In this document: positions 17,970-26,903 of the stretch, in pieces
Position numbering within the stretch: the stretch's first letter is position 1
Layout of the letters: the number at the start of each line of letters is the position of its first letter
Assembly (NCBI RefSeq): GCF_900184995.1
Contig: NZ_LT860098.1
Location: 315,001 to 379,000 of the forward strand
Direction of reading: 5' to 3'
Length of the DNA stretch: 64,000 nt
DNA from: Konateibacter massiliensis
GTDB taxonomy: Bacteria > Bacillota > Clostridia > Lachnospirales > Lachnospiraceae
The notes under the pieces: generated by a model
Seen by the model: only the letters and a program-made list of their open reading frames with translations
Told to the model about the DNA's origin: nothing
Databases searched by the model: none
Made by a program: the position numbers and the translations under genes

Positions 17970-17996
17970 ATTTTTACTATTTTGGAGGAATACTTT

Positions 17997-19511
17997 TTAT
18001 TCTGCTGATATTTTTGTTATTCTAATCTTATTTTCGATAACCCCTAATAGTATAAAGAGCAATGGTGTCGTAAATACCTGCGGATTATTTACCAAAGCTT
18101 GTAACATATATCCCACAATAACTGCACACCCTATTACCGCTATCGGCTGTATGTTTTTCTGCTTGATACAAGAAACCATGAGTGAAATTTGCATTCCCAT
18201 ATAGGATACCATCCCGAATATTCCGGTTGTCGCTAAAAACTGCAAAGGTTCATTGTGTGCATCCCAAAAAACTCTTGTAAATAAACTTCTAATTTCTGCT
18301 CCATAATTCTCTTCCATTGATTGCTGAAAACTATTTGGTCCATATCCAAATAGTTGCTGTAAAAAAGGCATATCCTTAAAATTTATAAGGGTACGCTTCC
18401 ATATATAACCACGATTAGTTCCAAACGAATCTTCCAATGGAAAAATAACTGCCGCTATCACTACGATAAAAATAATTACAGCACCTAGCAAAACTTTATT
18501 TCCATATCGGTTCAAGTACTTCACATATTTGCTGTGCAGCAGCAGCCAAAAAATCACTAATGCCGCTAACTCTAAGAGAAGTATCTTCCAGCTTATCATA
18601 GTATATTGCAAAAAATGTATTCTCAAATCACTTATCCATAAGTTTTTTATTCCAGTAAACTGATTAAATACCTCTGTTATTTTCACAAGGAAACTTCCAC
18701 AAACGAATCCAATACAAAGCTCCCACCATTTTTGAAGTTTTGAGGTATCATACATTGAAACAGCAAGAAATACAAGGTAAGCAGGAACTACTGCCAATAA
18801 CCAGCTCTCTGACCTTGTTGCTATACAAGAATAAATCCCCATTGCTATCGCCACAAAATAACATACTTTTGACAATTTTTCTTCAGCAAAATAATATAAA
18901 CCCATCAATAGTGTTGTTACAACTCCCACATATTCAGCACATATATTTATGTTTCCAAGTGTACCAATGAATATTCTATGGTCAGAATCTATTAAATTAT
19001 CATACATGTGGAGCAAGTCAATTCCGCAGAAATTCAAAATGATAAGCAAAAATACGATGTAATTTGCAATTAAAAATACCCACAAAACCAACTGACTAGA
19101 TTTATAAAACCTAGACACCATAAAATAGACACCAAGACATAATAAAAGAAAAAGTCCACCTACCCGTCTTCCTTGATTTCCCCAGAATGCTTCGCTTCCT
19201 ATCGGGCTTAGTAAGCACGAAATACTGACTGTCACAAAAAAAACAATTGCAAACACATCTGTCAGACTTATCCTTAATTTTTTATTCCCTTCTTTTCTCT
19301 CCTCAAAAAAAGATGGCACTGCAAAAATAATTCCTATTACAAGAAATCCCATTGCCAAACTCTGAAAAAAAGCTTTTTTGACTATTGCTATATCTATATA
19401 ATAGTTTTGGTAATACAATGGAAATATCCCTACCATAATAACCAAAAAAATGATTGTAATTCCTTGCATCATTAACTTATACAAATTTACTTTTTTTTCC
19501 TTTTTCGCCAT
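17997..19511 (-). CDS. O-antigen ligase/polymerase-like membrane protein (Wzy_C family)
   Basis: A 504-aa protein with roughly ten to twelve hydrophobic helices. It opens with a basic MAKKEKK and a first helix at about 14-33. A large loop after the later helices has GYGPNSFQQSM and WDAHNEPLQFLATTGI, which match the H-N-x-x-L pattern of the PF04932 (O-antigen ligase/Wzy) family. An earlier GNQGRRVGG segment is also typical of this group. Such proteins transfer or polymerise lipid-linked glycans on the outer face of the membrane. GAGGAAGA precedes the ATG. It stands between the glucan locus and the Big_2 protein, apart from the main polysaccharide operon, so its substrate is unclear. Confidence 0.75.
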   Translation of the reverse strand: MAKKEKKVNLYKLMMQGITIIFLVIMVGIFPLYYQNYYIDIAIVKKAFFQSLAMGFLVIGIIFAVPSFFEERKEGNKKLRISLTDVFAIVFFVTVSISCLLSPIGSEAFWGNQGRRVGGLFLLLCLGVYFMVSRFYKSSQLVLWVFLIANYIVFLLIILNFCGIDLLHMYDNLIDSDHRIFIGTLGNINICAEYVGVVTTLLMGLYYFAEEKLSKVCYFVAIAMGIYSCIATRSESWLLAVVPAYLVFLAVSMYDTSKLQKWWELCIGFVCGSFLVKITEVFNQFTGIKNLWISDLRIHFLQYTMISWKILLLELAALVIFWLLLHSKYVKYLNRYGNKVLLGAVIIFIVVIAAVIFPLEDSFGTNRGYIWKRTLINFKDMPFLQQLFGYGPNSFQQSMEENYGAEIRSLFTRVFWDAHNEPLQFLATTGIFGMVSYMGMQISLMVSCIKQKNIQPIAVIGCAVIVGYMLQALVNNPQVFTTPLLFILLGVIENKIRITKISAE

Positions 19512-19543
19512 TCTTCCTCGTTTTCCATTCTCTGTATATCATT

Positions 19544-19573
19544 ATAGGGGAACTGCATATGCAATTCCCCTAT
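19544..19573 (-). terminator. Hairpin after the Big_2 protein gene
   Basis: Arms ATAGGGGAA (19544-19552) and TTCCCCTAT (19565-19573) around the self-complementary TGCATATGCA. It lies between the Big_2 stop at 19636 and the ligase-like start at 19511. No clear U run follows, so termination is plausible but not certain. Confidence 0.45.
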
Positions 19574-19635
19574 ATCTGTGCTTCTTCCTATATTCAGGGT
19601 TACCTATAGAGATAATACCCTATGTAAAACATTAT

Positions 19636-21651
19636 TTATTTCTTTACTGTTACTTTAAAGGTTGCTTTTGCACCGCTCTTCATGGTTACTGTGATTGTAG
19701 CTGTGCCTTTTTTCTTACCAGTCACAACGCCATTCTTATCTACAGATGCTACCTTAGAGTTAGAAGACTTGAAACTCTTTACAGAATCTGTTGCAGGGTA
19801 CATTGACTTAATCGCAATTGTAGTTGTCTTTCCAACTTTTACAGTTGCGCTTGACTTCTTTAATTTTACAGAAGGATTCTTAACTGTTATTTTTGCTGTA
19901 ATTTTCTTTCCGTTAGAAGTCTTAGCTGTAATGGTTGCTGTTCCTGCTGATTTTGCAGTTACTTTACCCTTGCTATTTACAGTTGCTACCTTTGTATTAG
20001 ATGATGTCCATGTAATCTTCTCTGTAGCCGTAATAGGGTTTCTTGCTACACTTAATGTAGTCGTCTTACCCTTCTGAAGTGTTACCTTCTTCTCGCTGAT
20101 AGAAAGACTCTTTGTTGTAACAGCTTTTTTCTGAACAGTGATTGTAGCACTTGCTGTTGCACCGCTCTTCATTGTTACTGTGATTGTAGTCTTACCTGCT
20201 GTCTTAGTTGCTGTTATCTTTCCGTTACTATTTACTGTTGCTACTTTTGTATTGGATGATGTCCAGCTTGCCACTGTATCATTTGAAGGGAATTTAGTTG
20301 CTACCTTTAATGCTGTTGTGCTCTTTCCTACCTGTAAAGCTGCAGATTTAGCATTTAATGTAACACTTGCTACTGTTACTGTAGCAGTCGCTGTTTTTCC
20401 ATTTGCTGTTGTTGCTGTAATCTTTGCTGTTCCTGATGCTTTTCCTGTTACTACACCATTTGCATTTACAGTTGCAACTTTTGCATCAGACGTTGCAAAG
20501 GTTACGGTCTTATTACTTGCTGTAGCCGGTGCAACTGTTGCTGTCAAAGTAGCTGTCTTTCCTACTGCTACTGTTACTGCTGTAGAGGACAGTGTTACAC
20601 CTGTTACATCTGTTGTTACTGTTACCTTAGATGTCGCTGTTTTTCCATTTACTGTTGTTACTGTAATTGTTGCTGTTCCGTTTTCCTTCGCTGTTACAAT
20701 GCCGTTAGCTACTGTAGCTACGCTATTGTCAGATGAAGTCCATGTTACAGACTTATCTGTTGCATCAGCAGGGGCTATGGTAGCTGTTAAAGCTTCCTTC
20801 TGACCTGTCTTTAATGCAAGAGTTGCCGGCTTTACTGTTACGCCGGTTACTTCTACTTCCGGTATTGGAGTTGCTGTTACTGTTACTTCACAAGTTGCTG
20901 TCAATTCCTCATTCGATGCTACCGCTACTGTAATCGTTGCTGTTCCAACAGCTACTGCCGTTACGTTTCCATCTTCTACAGTTGCTACTGTCTCATCAGA
21001 AGTTGACCAAATTACAGCTTGTTCTGCTTCTGCTGGTAATACTGTTGCTGTTAATGCAAAGCTTGAGCCTACCTCTAAGCTCTTTTCGCTCTGATCTAAT
21101 GATACACTTGTTGCTTCTGTTCCTTGATCATCCGTATGACCCTTAGGTGCTGTTACTGTTACTACACAGCTTGCTATCAATGTTTCATCAGATTTTACCG
21201 CTACTGTAATCGTTGCTGTTCCAACAGCTACTGCCGTTACGTTTCCATCTTCTACAGTTGCTACTGTTTCATCAGAAGTTGACCAAATTACAGCTTGTTC
21301 TGCTTCTGCTGGTAATACTGTTGCTGTTAATGCAAAGCTTGAGCCTACCTCTAAGCTCTTTTCGCTCTGATCTAATGATACACTTGTTGCTTCTGTTCCT
21401 TGATCCTTTGTTTGACCTTGATCTTTTGTTTGACCTTGATCCTTTGTTTGACCTTGATCCTTTGTTTGACCTTGATCCTTTGTTTGACCTTGATCCTTTG
21501 TTTGACCTTGATCCTTTGTCTGCCCCTGTGTAGTCGAACCTTCTGGCGCTGCTGAAACATTCATTCCTATCGAAGATATGCTTAAACACATCGCAAGCAT
21601 TACTGCAAGCACTCTTTTCAGACTAACTTTTTTTAACTTTAATTCTGTCAT
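19636..21651 (-). CDS. Secreted protein with seven Big_2 Ig-like domains and a GQTKDQ repeat
   Basis: A 671-aa exported protein. A signal peptide (residues 1-35, cleavage near VSAAPEG) is followed by seven exact GQTKDQ hexapeptides (43-84) and then seven bacterial Ig-like Big_2 domains at about 88-168, 181-260, 268-347, 349-428, 429-507, 514-591 and 593-670. Each has the W-x-S-S/T-D/N...VATV...G.ATITV pattern. There is no LPXTG motif, lipobox or C-terminal helix, so it is secreted or held by non-covalent contact. The first two Big_2 domains are identical over 70 residues. AAGGAGG lies upstream of the ATG. Big_2 modules usually act as spacers or adhesins; no catalytic domain is present. Confidence 0.88.
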   Translation of the reverse strand: MTELKLKKVSLKRVLAVMLAMCLSISSIGMNVSAAPEGSTTQGQTKDQGQTKDQGQTKDQGQTKDQGQTKDQGQTKDQGQTKDQGTEATSVSLDQSEKSLEVGSSFALTATVLPAEAEQAVIWSTSDETVATVEDGNVTAVAVGTATITVAVKSDETLIASCVVTVTAPKGHTDDQGTEATSVSLDQSEKSLEVGSSFALTATVLPAEAEQAVIWSTSDETVATVEDGNVTAVAVGTATITVAVASNEELTATCEVTVTATPIPEVEVTGVTVKPATLALKTGQKEALTATIAPADATDKSVTWTSSDNSVATVANGIVTAKENGTATITVTTVNGKTATSKVTVTTDVTGVTLSSTAVTVAVGKTATLTATVAPATASNKTVTFATSDAKVATVNANGVVTGKASGTAKITATTANGKTATATVTVASVTLNAKSAALQVGKSTTALKVATKFPSNDTVASWTSSNTKVATVNSNGKITATKTAGKTTITVTMKSGATASATITVQKKAVTTKSLSISEKKVTLQKGKTTTLSVARNPITATEKITWTSSNTKVATVNSKGKVTAKSAGTATITAKTSNGKKITAKITVKNPSVKLKKSSATVKVGKTTTIAIKSMYPATDSVKSFKSSNSKVASVDKNGVVTGKKKGTATITVTMKSGAKATFKVTVKK
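20920..21129 (-). repeat. 210-bp direct repeat, copy 2
   Basis: Encodes residues 175-244 of the Big_2 protein. It matches 21196-21405 at all bases I compared except one silent change (TCTC versus TTTC). Confidence 0.85.
21196..21405 (-). repeat. 210-bp direct repeat, copy 1
   Basis: Encodes residues 83-152 of the Big_2 protein, repeated 276 bp further on. Near-identity at the DNA level shows a recent duplication or gene conversion. Confidence 0.85.
21400..21525 (-). repeat. Seven 18-bp tandem repeats encoding GQTKDQ
   Basis: Seven in-frame 18-bp units that are almost identical; one unit has TCTTTT for TCCTTT and another TCTGCC. The tract forms a charged, Gln-rich linker between the signal peptide and the first Ig-like domain. 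Confidence 0.9.
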
Positions 21652-22107
21652 CCTATTTTGCTCCTCCTTTATTTTATAAAACTTTTATAGTTACAACACT
21701 CTTTTCCCTTGCATAAATATGACAATATTATAGCTTATATAGGAAAGTCGCTTGTTATCTATCACACATCCATTAGCCTTAATAACTTTCACAAATATTT
21801 ATTACTTTCATAATATAAGTCAGTTAAAAACCTACCATATATCCTGTCACAAAACTAACACCTTTAGTTTACCAACTTTGTTTTTATATGTCAATATTTG
21901 GATGCTTTTTATATATTTTTTTTTAGTACAATCTAAATCCATGAAACTCAAGATTTTTTTAACTAAGTCGTATAAAAATGATATTTTATACATTTCACAG
22001 GAGCCACACCCTCGCTAAGTACTTTTGTTATTCTATGAATCTTGAAATTATAAATTAGGGAACACTTAATAAACCGCATTCCGGTTATATCTGCTTTGAT
22101 ATTTAAG
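21652..22107. other. Gene-free AT-rich region with the Big_2 promoter and leader
   Basis: Holds the promoter at 21866-21894 and a leader of about 200 nt before the ATG at 21651. The part beyond 21900 has no ORF with a ribosome binding site. I could not match the leader to a known riboswitch. Confidence 0.5.
21866..21894 (-). promoter_or_regulatory. Promoter of the Big_2 protein gene
   Basis: On the minus strand, TTGACA (21889-21894), a 17-nt spacer and TAAACT (21866-21871), with TGG just before the -10 box. The predicted 5' leader is about 205 nt. Confidence 0.55.
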
Positions 22108-22318
22108 CTATTGCAAACTTTTGAGTGTTTCGTGTCCGAAGATTTGCAGAATATTATAAGCAATTATAGTAAACTCCAACACAAGTCCATTGGTTTCGAA
22201 CTTTCCGGATGGCAGATCTTCTACATCCATATCAGTCTTGATTTCACTGTGATACTGTTCACATTCTCCATGAGCATTCTATGGTTCAATCACTTCATCG
22301 TCCTCTGCTCCAAGATTA
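22108..22318 (-). pseudogene. Remnant of an IS1380-type transposase, C-terminal fragment
   Basis: The minus strand encodes a 56-codon open stretch (22111-22278) with CEQYHSEIKTDMDVE, PSGKFETN and VLEFTIIAYNIL. These match the conserved E-Q-x-H-S-E-x-K-T-D-x-D...PSGKF-x-T-N...AYNI block near the C-terminus of IS1380-family DDE transposases. A TAG codon at 22279-22281 interrupts the frame, another TAG ends it, and the catalytic N-terminal part is absent because the phosphoglucomutase gene follows directly. No terminal inverted repeats were found. It is inactive. Confidence 0.7.
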
Positions 22319-24037
22319 CTCCACCAATTTCATCAGTGCCTCTGTAAATTCCTCCAGCTTTTGCTCTGCTTTGTCTAATGTCTCCGCCTTTACGCCGATA
22401 TAAAACTTAATCTTAGGCTCGGTGCCGGAAGGCCGCACGCAGCACCAGCCCTCTTCCTCCATCTCAAAATACAATACATTTGATTTCGGAAGGTTTGTAC
22501 TCGTCTTTTCTCCGGTTTTCATATTTGTCACCGTATCAGCCGCATAGTCTCGAAAACTTACAACCTTTGCCTCACCGATTTGTGCTGGTGTATTGTTTCG
22601 CAGTCGATTGATAATCTCCTCAATTTTTTGGGAGCCATCCGCCCCTTTTAACGTGACAGACTGAAGTGTCTCCTTATAGTATCCGTATTTTTCATAGATG
22701 CGAAGCATCTGATCCCAGAGGGTCAACCCCTTCGTCTTATAATATGCCGCTGCCTCACATAAGCTCATTACTGCAACAACCGCATCCTTGTCTCTCGCAT
22801 GAGTTCCCACAAGGCAGCCGTAGCTCTCCTCAAAGCCAAATTCATAGTGATAGGTCTGTTCCTGTTCAAAAAACTTAATCTGCTCACCGATATATTTAAA
22901 GCCTGTCAGCGTTTCAATATGTTCTAAACAATATTCTTTTGCAATTGCCTCTGTCATATTTGTCGTAACTATCGTATCCACAATAGCACCATTCTTCGCA
23001 AGCAAACCTTTTTCTTTTCTCGCAGATAATAAGTACTCGCAAATAAGTGCCCCCGACATATTACCGGTAAATGCCTTATATTCCCCGCTCTTTGTATCCT
23101 TCGCATAAATCCCAAGACGGTCTGCATCTGGGTCGGTCGCCAGAACAATATCAGCATCCACTTTCTTTGCAAGCTCAAGAGCCAGCGTAAATGCTGCCCT
23201 ATCCTCCGGATTCGGATAGCTTACCGTTGAAAAATTGCCGTCCGGCAGCTCCTGCTGCGGTACCACGTACACTTTCCGGAAGCCAAGTTCTTTCAAAATT
23301 GTTCTAACCGGAACATTTCCTGTTCCATGAAGCGGCGTGTATACGATTTTAATATCATCCGCAACCTGATGGATTGCCTCAGGATTGACTACCAAAGCCT
23401 TTAACGCGTCATAATACTTTTTGTCTATCTCCTCGCCGATTACATGATAAAGTCCCTTCTGTTCTGCCTCTTCTCTTGAAATCGTCTTTACGGAGGAATA
23501 ATCGATAATAGCATTTACTTCCGTAATAATCTGTACATCTTTTGGCGCTGTCACCTGTGCGCCATCCTCCCAATATACCTTATACCCATTATATTCCGGT
23601 GGATTATGACTTGCTGTCACTACAATACCTGCGACACAGCCAAGCTCCCTCACAGCAAAGGAGAGCTGAGGCGTTGCACGAAGGCTGTCAAAGCGGTACG
23701 TCTTAATCCCATTCGCATTCAGACATAATGCTGCCTCCTCGCTAAACTCCGGAGACATTCTTCTTGAATCATAGGCGATTGCCACACCGGCATCCGCCTT
23801 CCCCTCTTTCAGAATAAAATTGGCAAGCCCCTGTGTTGCCTTTCTTACCGTATAGATATTCATGCGGTTCGTGCCCACTCCAATCACACCGCGAAGTCCT
23901 CCTGTACCAAACTCCAAATTTTTATAAAAACGGTCCTGTATCTCTTCCTCGCTTGTCAGCGAGCTTAATTCTTTCTTTGTTTTCCCATCAAAATAATCAC
24001 TATTTAACCAACTGTTATAGCTTTCCTTATAATCCAT
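22316..24037 (-). CDS. Phosphoglucomutase/phosphomannomutase (alpha-PGM, PgcA type)
   Basis: Interconverts hexose-6-phosphate and hexose-1-phosphate, feeding UDP-glucose and GDP-mannose synthesis, and would also handle glucose-1-phosphate made by phosphorolysis. The 573-aa protein has all four family domains: phosphoserine loop TASHNPPEYNG (Ser143), metal-binding DPDADRLG, sugar-specificity loop GFEESYG, and phosphate-binding RPSGTEPK near the C-terminus. I start it at ATG 24037 (MDYKESYNSW), with GAGG upstream; the longer frame begins with TTG at 24064. It lies 19 nt after the UDP-galactopyranose mutase gene, so they share a transcript. Confidence 0.92.
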   Translation of the reverse strand: MDYKESYNSWLNSDYFDGKTKKELSSLTSEEEIQDRFYKNLEFGTGGLRGVIGVGTNRMNIYTVRKATQGLANFILKEGKADAGVAIAYDSRRMSPEFSEEAALCLNANGIKTYRFDSLRATPQLSFAVRELGCVAGIVVTASHNPPEYNGYKVYWEDGAQVTAPKDVQIITEVNAIIDYSSVKTISREEAEQKGLYHVIGEEIDKKYYDALKALVVNPEAIHQVADDIKIVYTPLHGTGNVPVRTILKELGFRKVYVVPQQELPDGNFSTVSYPNPEDRAAFTLALELAKKVDADIVLATDPDADRLGIYAKDTKSGEYKAFTGNMSGALICEYLLSARKEKGLLAKNGAIVDTIVTTNMTEAIAKEYCLEHIETLTGFKYIGEQIKFFEQEQTYHYEFGFEESYGCLVGTHARDKDAVVAVMSLCEAAAYYKTKGLTLWDQMLRIYEKYGYYKETLQSVTLKGADGSQKIEEIINRLRNNTPAQIGEAKVVSFRDYAADTVTNMKTGEKTSTNLPKSNVLYFEMEEEGWCCVRPSGTEPKIKFYIGVKAETLDKAEQKLEEFTEALMKLVE

Positions 24038-24056
24038 TATTTCCTCATTTCCGCTC

Positions 24057-25157
24057 TTAGGCAAATTCCTTTACCACACAGTTTAATGCCTGCTCTACCA
24101 CATGGTGCATGTCATAATACTTATATTCTGCGAGTCTTCCACCGAAAATAACCTTCTTCTCCTGATTTGCAAGATTTTTATACTCTTCATAAATACTGTT
24201 ATTTTTCTCATTATTTACCGGGTAATAAGGCTCATCACCTTTTTCCCATGTCTTCGGATACTCTTTTGTTATGATAGTCTTTGGCTGTGTTCCTGCCTCA
24301 AAATGTTTGTGCTCAATAATTCTTGTGTATGGAACCTCGTATTCCGTATAATTTACCACGGCATTTCCCTGATAATTCTCTTCCTCAAGCAGCTCGCTCT
24401 CAAAACGCAGACTGCGGTATTCCAGCGTTCCGAACTGATAACCGTAAAACTCATCAATCATACCGGTAAACACTGTTTTGTCCGCCAATTGATCCAAATC
24501 TTCCCTGTTTTTAAAGTAATCCGTATTTAAACGTACCTCAATACCTTCCAGCATTTTTTCGGCAATCTGTGTATATCCACCTATCGGAATCCCCTGGTAT
24601 AAATCATTAAAATAATTATTATCATAAGTAAAGCGCACCGGCAGTCTCTTAATAATAAAGCTTGGTAAATCTTTTGCACTCTGTCCCCATTGCTTTTCGG
24701 TGTAGCCCTTTACCAGTTTTTCATAAATATCTTTTCCAACTAAGGAAATTGCCTGCTCCTCCAGATTTTTAGGTTCTGTGATACCGCTTTCCTCAATTTG
24801 CTTTTGTATCATTTTCTTTGCCTCGGCGGGAGTCTTTACTCCCCACAGCCCATGAAAAGTATTCATGTTAAAAGGCAGATTGTAAAGCTCATCCTTATAA
24901 ACAGCCACCGGAGAATTCGTGTAACGATTAAACTTTGCAAACTGCTGCATGTAATTCCATACCTGTTCATTGCTCGTGTGAAAAATATGCGCACCATATT
25001 CATGCACGTGAATATCCTCTGTTTTGTTCGTATATATATTGCCTGCTACATGGGCACGCTTGTCGATTACCAAGCATTCTTTGCCTCTCTTCTTTGCCTC
25101 ATATGCAAAAATGGAGCCAAATAAACCGGCTCCTACAATTAAATAATCATATTTCAT
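24057..25157 (-). CDS. glf: UDP-galactopyranose mutase
   Basis: A 366-aa FAD enzyme converting UDP-galactopyranose to UDP-galactofuranose, so the surface glycan probably contains galactofuranose. The N-terminus YDYLIVGAGLFGS is the FAD-binding Rossmann motif; EYGAHIFHT, WNYMQQFAKFNRYTN and GYTEKQWG are family signatures, and the C-terminal FGGRLAEYKYYDMH is the conserved end. GGAGG 5 nt upstream fixes the ATG at 25157. It is first in the operon with the phosphoglucomutase, behind the promoter at 25295-25323. Confidence 0.95.
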   Translation of the reverse strand: MKYDYLIVGAGLFGSIFAYEAKKRGKECLVIDKRAHVAGNIYTNKTEDIHVHEYGAHIFHTSNEQVWNYMQQFAKFNRYTNSPVAVYKDELYNLPFNMNTFHGLWGVKTPAEAKKMIQKQIEESGITEPKNLEEQAISLVGKDIYEKLVKGYTEKQWGQSAKDLPSFIIKRLPVRFTYDNNYFNDLYQGIPIGGYTQIAEKMLEGIEVRLNTDYFKNREDLDQLADKTVFTGMIDEFYGYQFGTLEYRSLRFESELLEEENYQGNAVVNYTEYEVPYTRIIEHKHFEAGTQPKTIITKEYPKTWEKGDEPYYPVNNEKNNSIYEEYKNLANQEKKVIFGGRLAEYKYYDMHHVVEQALNCVVKEFA

Positions 25158-25494
25158 AGCTGCCTCCAAATTTTTATTATATACTTTTATTTCCCAAATG
25201 TTTCTAGATATTCCTTAGCCTGTTCCAGAGAAATATCCAGTTCACTCTTCGTTGCTGTCTTGCCATGCTCGAAAACACCTTGCTAAACGCGAACATTATA
25301 CCACACTTTCCCCAAATCCTCAATTTTTTTGTTAAAAAAGTGTGCAAAATGGGTATTTTATTATACAATGCAAATAAGGTTTTTAATAAAAATGTGATTT
25401 TTTACACTATTTATTATATAATAATGTGATTTTTCTTGTTTTTTTTTATAAAAGAGATATAATAAATATAAACTTAGGAAGGATGGTCTTGTAC
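25158..25494. other. Divergent intergenic region between glf and the AAA ATPase gene
   Basis: Contains the glf promoter (25295-25323) and a 5' leader. The leader includes a 31-codon open stretch (25190-25282, ending FGK-stop) with no start codon, possibly a gene remnant. The part near 25380-25470 is very AT-rich and probably holds the rightward promoter, but several -10-like boxes compete. Confidence 0.5.
25295..25323 (-). promoter_or_regulatory. Promoter of the glf-phosphoglucomutase operon
   Basis: On the minus strand, TTGAGG (25318-25323), a 17-nt spacer and a perfect extended -10, TGG-TATAAT (25295-25303). The leader before the glf ATG is about 130 nt. Confidence 0.65.
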
Positions 25495-26844
25495 ATGGAA
25501 CGGTTAATTTTAAACAATTTATTAAAATGGAAAAACTCGAAGTACCGTAAACCGCTTATTTTAAAAGGTGTACGGCAGGTTGGTAAGACATGGATTCTAA
25601 AGGAATTTGGCAAGGAGTACTATGAAAATACTGCTTATTTCAACTTTGATGAAAACGAGGAATACAAGCAATTTTTTGAAACTACTAAAGATGTAGAACG
25701 CATTTTACAAAATCTAATGCTGGCCGGTGGGCAAAAAATTCTTCCTGAAAAGACACTGATTATCTTTGACGAGATACAGGATTGCCCAAATGTCATCAAT
25801 TCTATGAAATATTTTTGCGAAAATACACCACAGTATCACATTGCCTGTGCTGGCTCTTTGCTTGGTATTGCACTTGCAAAACCTTCTTCATTTCCGGTTG
25901 GCAAAGTCGATTTTATGCAGATCAATCCCATGACCTTCTCCGAGTTCTTGCTTGCAAATGGTGACGAAAATTTGATGCAATACCTGAAGAGCATAGATAC
26001 CCTTGAGCCCATTCCCGCCGCTTTTTTCAATCCGCTTTATGAAAAGTTGAAAATGTACTATGTGACAGGTGGTATGCCCGAAGCCATATTTATGTGGACG
26101 CAAGAGCGAGATGTCGAAGCAATGCAAACGGCTCTTTCGAACATCATTGGTGCATATGAACGTGATTTTGCCAAACATCCCGATGTAAAGGAATTCCCAA
26201 AAATCTCAATGATTTGGAACTCTATCCCCTCACAGCTTGCACGGGAAAACAAAAAATTTATTTATAGGGTTGTCAAAGAGGGGGCTCGTGCCCGGGAATA
26301 CGAAGATGCATTGCAGTGGCTTGTAGACGCAAGTTTGGCGAAAAAAATTTACCGCAGCACTGCACCCGGACTTCCGATTTCGGCATATGATGATTTGTCT
26401 GCCTTCAAAATTTATTTAGTTGATGTAGGATTGCTCCGCCGTCTCGCACTCCTCGCCCCTACCGCCTTTGGCGAAGGAAACCGCCTGTTTACAGAATTCA
26501 AAGGGGCACTGTCTGAAAATTATGTTCTCGAGGCACTGCTAAATCAGTTTGAGGCAACACCGCGTTATTGGTCAGAGAGTAATCCACCTCATGAGGTGGA
26601 TTTCATCATCCAGCGTGAGAATGATATTATTCCGGTGGAAGTTAAGGCAGAAACCAATACTACATCCAAGAGCCTTAAAAAATATAAAGAAAAATTTGGT
26701 GATAAAATTAAACTCCGCATTCGTTTTTCATTGGATAATCTTAAATTGGACGATGATATGCTCAACATCCCCCTGTTTATGGCCGATGAAGCAGATCGGC
26801 TAATTAAAATTGCACTGGAACAGATTAATTATAAAACGAAGTAG
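25495..26844 (+). CDS. AAA ATPase of the AAA_14/DUF4143 family
   Basis: A 449-aa protein. AAA_14 domain first: Walker A GVRQVGKT (25-32) and Walker B LIIFDEIQD (88-96), then a winged-helix-like middle and a C-terminal DUF4143 domain. The latter contains EVDFIIQ...IPVEVKAE, a pattern like the D...E-x-K core of PD-(D/E)XK nuclease folds. The family is common and scattered in anaerobes and archaea and often laterally acquired; its cellular role is not settled. I start it at ATG 25495; a TTG two codons earlier is closer to the GGAAGG site. It reads against its neighbours and splits two sugar-precursor operons, so it is probably an insertion unrelated to glycan synthesis. Confidence 0.88.
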   Translation: MERLILNNLLKWKNSKYRKPLILKGVRQVGKTWILKEFGKEYYENTAYFNFDENEEYKQFFETTKDVERILQNLMLAGGQKILPEKTLIIFDEIQDCPNVINSMKYFCENTPQYHIACAGSLLGIALAKPSSFPVGKVDFMQINPMTFSEFLLANGDENLMQYLKSIDTLEPIPAAFFNPLYEKLKMYYVTGGMPEAIFMWTQERDVEAMQTALSNIIGAYERDFAKHPDVKEFPKISMIWNSIPSQLARENKKFIYRVVKEGARAREYEDALQWLVDASLAKKIYRSTAPGLPISAYDDLSAFKIYLVDVGLLRRLALLAPTAFGEGNRLFTEFKGALSENYVLEALLNQFEATPRYWSESNPPHEVDFIIQRENDIIPVEVKAETNTTSKSLKKYKEKFGDKIKLRIRFSLDNLKLDDDMLNIPLFMADEADRLIKIALEQINYKTK

Positions 26845-26858
26845 TCACATGATATTAT

Positions 26859-26892
26859 AAAAGCTGCCTCCTTATGCCTAGAGACAGCTTTT
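26859..26892. terminator. Bidirectional terminator between convergent genes
   Basis: AAAAGCTG (26859-26866) pairs with CAGCTTTT (26885-26892), with further pairing CCTC/GAG inside. It lies 14 nt after the ATPase stop and 11 nt after the guanylyltransferase stop on the other strand. Confidence 0.75.
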
Positions 26893-26903
26893 GTAACCTA
26901 TTT

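Noticed and set aside
20138..20803. 221-codon open frame on the plus strand within the Big_2 gene
   Set aside because: It arises from the biased Thr/Val/Ala codons of the Big_2 repeats read in antisense; no start signal and a low-complexity translation.
21400..21525. Possible CRISPR array
   Set aside because: Units are contiguous 18-mers without unique spacers and are in frame within a coding gene.
21213..21589. Repetitive frames (LFDLDP, SNKGSR units) opposite or shifted to the GQTKDQ tract
   Set aside because: An 18-bp repeat leaves several frames open; only the GQTKDQ frame has a signal peptide and a ribosome binding site.
25190..25282. 31-codon open stretch on the minus strand in the glf leader
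   Set aside because: No start codon or ribosome binding site, and a stop codon precedes it; at most a decayed gene end.
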